A stretch of DNA of 64,000 nucleotides from JAOPZW01 sp963789015 (lineage in GTDB: Bacteria; Actinomycetota; Thermoleophilia; Solirubrobacterales; Solirubrobacteraceae), in contig CAWBIU010000002.1 in the NCBI GenBank assembly GCA_963789015.1, positions 248,001-312,000 on the forward strand, in the 5' to 3' direction. Shown in pieces: positions 63,214 through 64,000 of the stretch. The notes below the pieces were generated by a model, which worked only from the letters and a program-made list of their open reading frames with translations, did no database searches and had not been told where the DNA came from. A program made the position numbers and the translations under genes. How positions within the stretch are numbered: the first letter of the stretch is position 1; the number at the start of each line of letters is the position of its first letter.

Positions 63214-64000
63214 ATGCCCAACGACGTGATCACCCGTGCCATCGACGCGCTCGCCTCCGGGCGCGACCTGGCCCGCGAGGAGGCCGCCGCCGTCCTCTCG
63301 GAGATCATGCGCGGCGACGCCTCCGAGGCGCAGATCGCCGGCTTCCTGATCGCGCTGCGGACGAAGGGCGAGACCGAGGACGAGCTCGCCGGCCTGGCGG
63401 GCACGATGCGGGCGCTGGCCACGCGCGTGCCCACCGAGCGCCCGGACCTCGTCGACACCGCGGGCACGGGCGGCGGGCGCCCGACCTTCAACGTCTCGAC
63501 GACCGCGGCGCTGATCGCCGCCGGGGCCGGCTGCGCGATGGCCAAGCACGGCAACCGCTCGGCCACCGGGCTGAGCGGATCGGCCGACGTGCTCGAGGCG
63601 CTCGGCGCCCGGATCACGCTCGGCCCCGACGCCGTCGTGCGCTGCATCGACGAGGTCGGCTTCGGCTTCATGTTCGCGCCCGCGCACCACCAGGCGACCC
63701 GGTTCGTCATCCCCGTGCGCAAGGAGCTGGCAGTGCGGACGATCTTCAACTTCCTCGGCCCGCTGACCAATCCGGCGGGCGCGCGGCGGCAGGTCGTCGG
63801 CGTCTCGGACCCTGCCTTCCTGGAGCGCATGGCGGGAGCGCTGGCGCGCCTGGGGTGCGACCGCGCGTTGCTAGTGTCCAGCGAGGATGGCCTGGACGAG
63901 ATGAGCACGTCGGCGCCCACCCACGTGGTGGAGGTCAACGGGGACGCCATCCGGCGCTACGTCGTCGCCCCGGCCGACGTCGGCATCGACGTCGCGCCCT
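63214..64000 (+). CDS. trpD: Anthranilate phosphoribosyltransferase, cut by window end
   Basis: The first 262 residues of about 340; the frame runs off the window. It joins anthranilate to PRPP. DTAGTGGGRPTFNVSTTAAL is the PRPP loop; the usual GTGGD is GTGGG and the loop is one residue short. AKHGNRSATGLSGSADVLEA and RTIFNFLGPLTNPAGARRQV are standard. AGGAG at 63200-63204 is its ribosome site; it starts 12 bases after trpG. Confidence 0.94.
   Translation, partial: MPNDVITRAIDALASGRDLAREEAAAVLSEIMRGDASEAQIAGFLIALRTKGETEDELAGLAGTMRALATRVPTERPDLVDTAGTGGGRPTFNVSTTAALIAAGAGCAMAKHGNRSATGLSGSADVLEALGARITLGPDAVVRCIDEVGFGFMFAPAHHQATRFVIPVRKELAVRTIFNFLGPLTNPAGARRQVVGVSDPAFLERMAGALARLGCDRALLVSSEDGLDEMSTSAPTHVVEVNGDAIRRYVVAPADVGIDVAP

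Overview
The window is a strongly GC-rich stretch of bacterial chromosome in which nearly every codon ends in G or C. It is packed with housekeeping genes, mostly on the + strand. Gene content and order (tig-clpP-clpX, mreBCD-mrdA-rodA, RNase E/G-rplU-rpmA-obg-proB-proA-nadD-rsfS, hrcA-dnaJ-prmA, phoH-ybeY-era) fit an actinobacterium. Rod-shape genes together with short, often leaderless-looking promoters best suit the Thermoleophilia/Solirubrobacterales. That placement is an inference; there is no rRNA here to test it. I see no prophage, insertion sequence, CRISPR array or plasmid gene.

Layout. 1-7.5 kb is an accessory stretch: a secreted repeat protein, a universal stress protein, an acetyltransferase, a DUF4396 membrane protein behind a CsoR-like operator, a nitrilase and a class II glutamine amidotransferase, an AcuI-type reductase, an alpha/beta-hydrolase-nucleotide cyclase fusion and a frameshifted secreted protein. 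7.5-16.7 kb holds protein quality control (trigger factor, ClpP, ClpX), valS, folC, two small membrane proteins, ndk and maf. 16.8-25.6 kb is the cell-elongation operon (mreB, mreC, mreD, PBP2, rodA), then RNase E/G and ribosomal proteins L21 and L27. 25.6-29.1 kb has a membrane protein, a short-chain dehydrogenase and a deacetylase/glycosyltransferase pair. 29.1-41.3 kb runs obg-proB-proA-nadD-rsfS, a tRNA-Ala, leuS, the DNA-uptake genes comEA and comEC, holA and rpsT.

41.4-46.5 kb has murJ, a GAF-GGDEF diguanylate cyclase behind a sigma-28-like promoter, and lepA. 46.5-49.1 kb has an OsmC protein, a YjbQ protein and a reductase/HadA/HadB-type module. 49.2-57.6 kb has hrcA-dnaJ-prmA, two flavoenzymes and yqeY-phoH-ybeY-era. 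57.6-60.6 kb has a broken ArsA-type ATPase and a prenyl-synthase/flavoprotein pair. 60.6-64 kb has hisIE-trpE-trpG-trpD, with trpD running off the end.

Two features run through the window. First, about twenty genes carry a TAnnnT (or close) hexamer 6-12 bases before the start codon and little Shine-Dalgarno sequence, while downstream operon genes start inside the preceding stop codon (ATGA, GTGA, TAATG). This suggests leaderless first genes and translationally coupled followers. Second, four genes (a secreted protein, valS, phoH and the ArsA ATPase) are interrupted by what look like six single-base insertions. Since valS is essential, sequencing or assembly error is the leading explanation.
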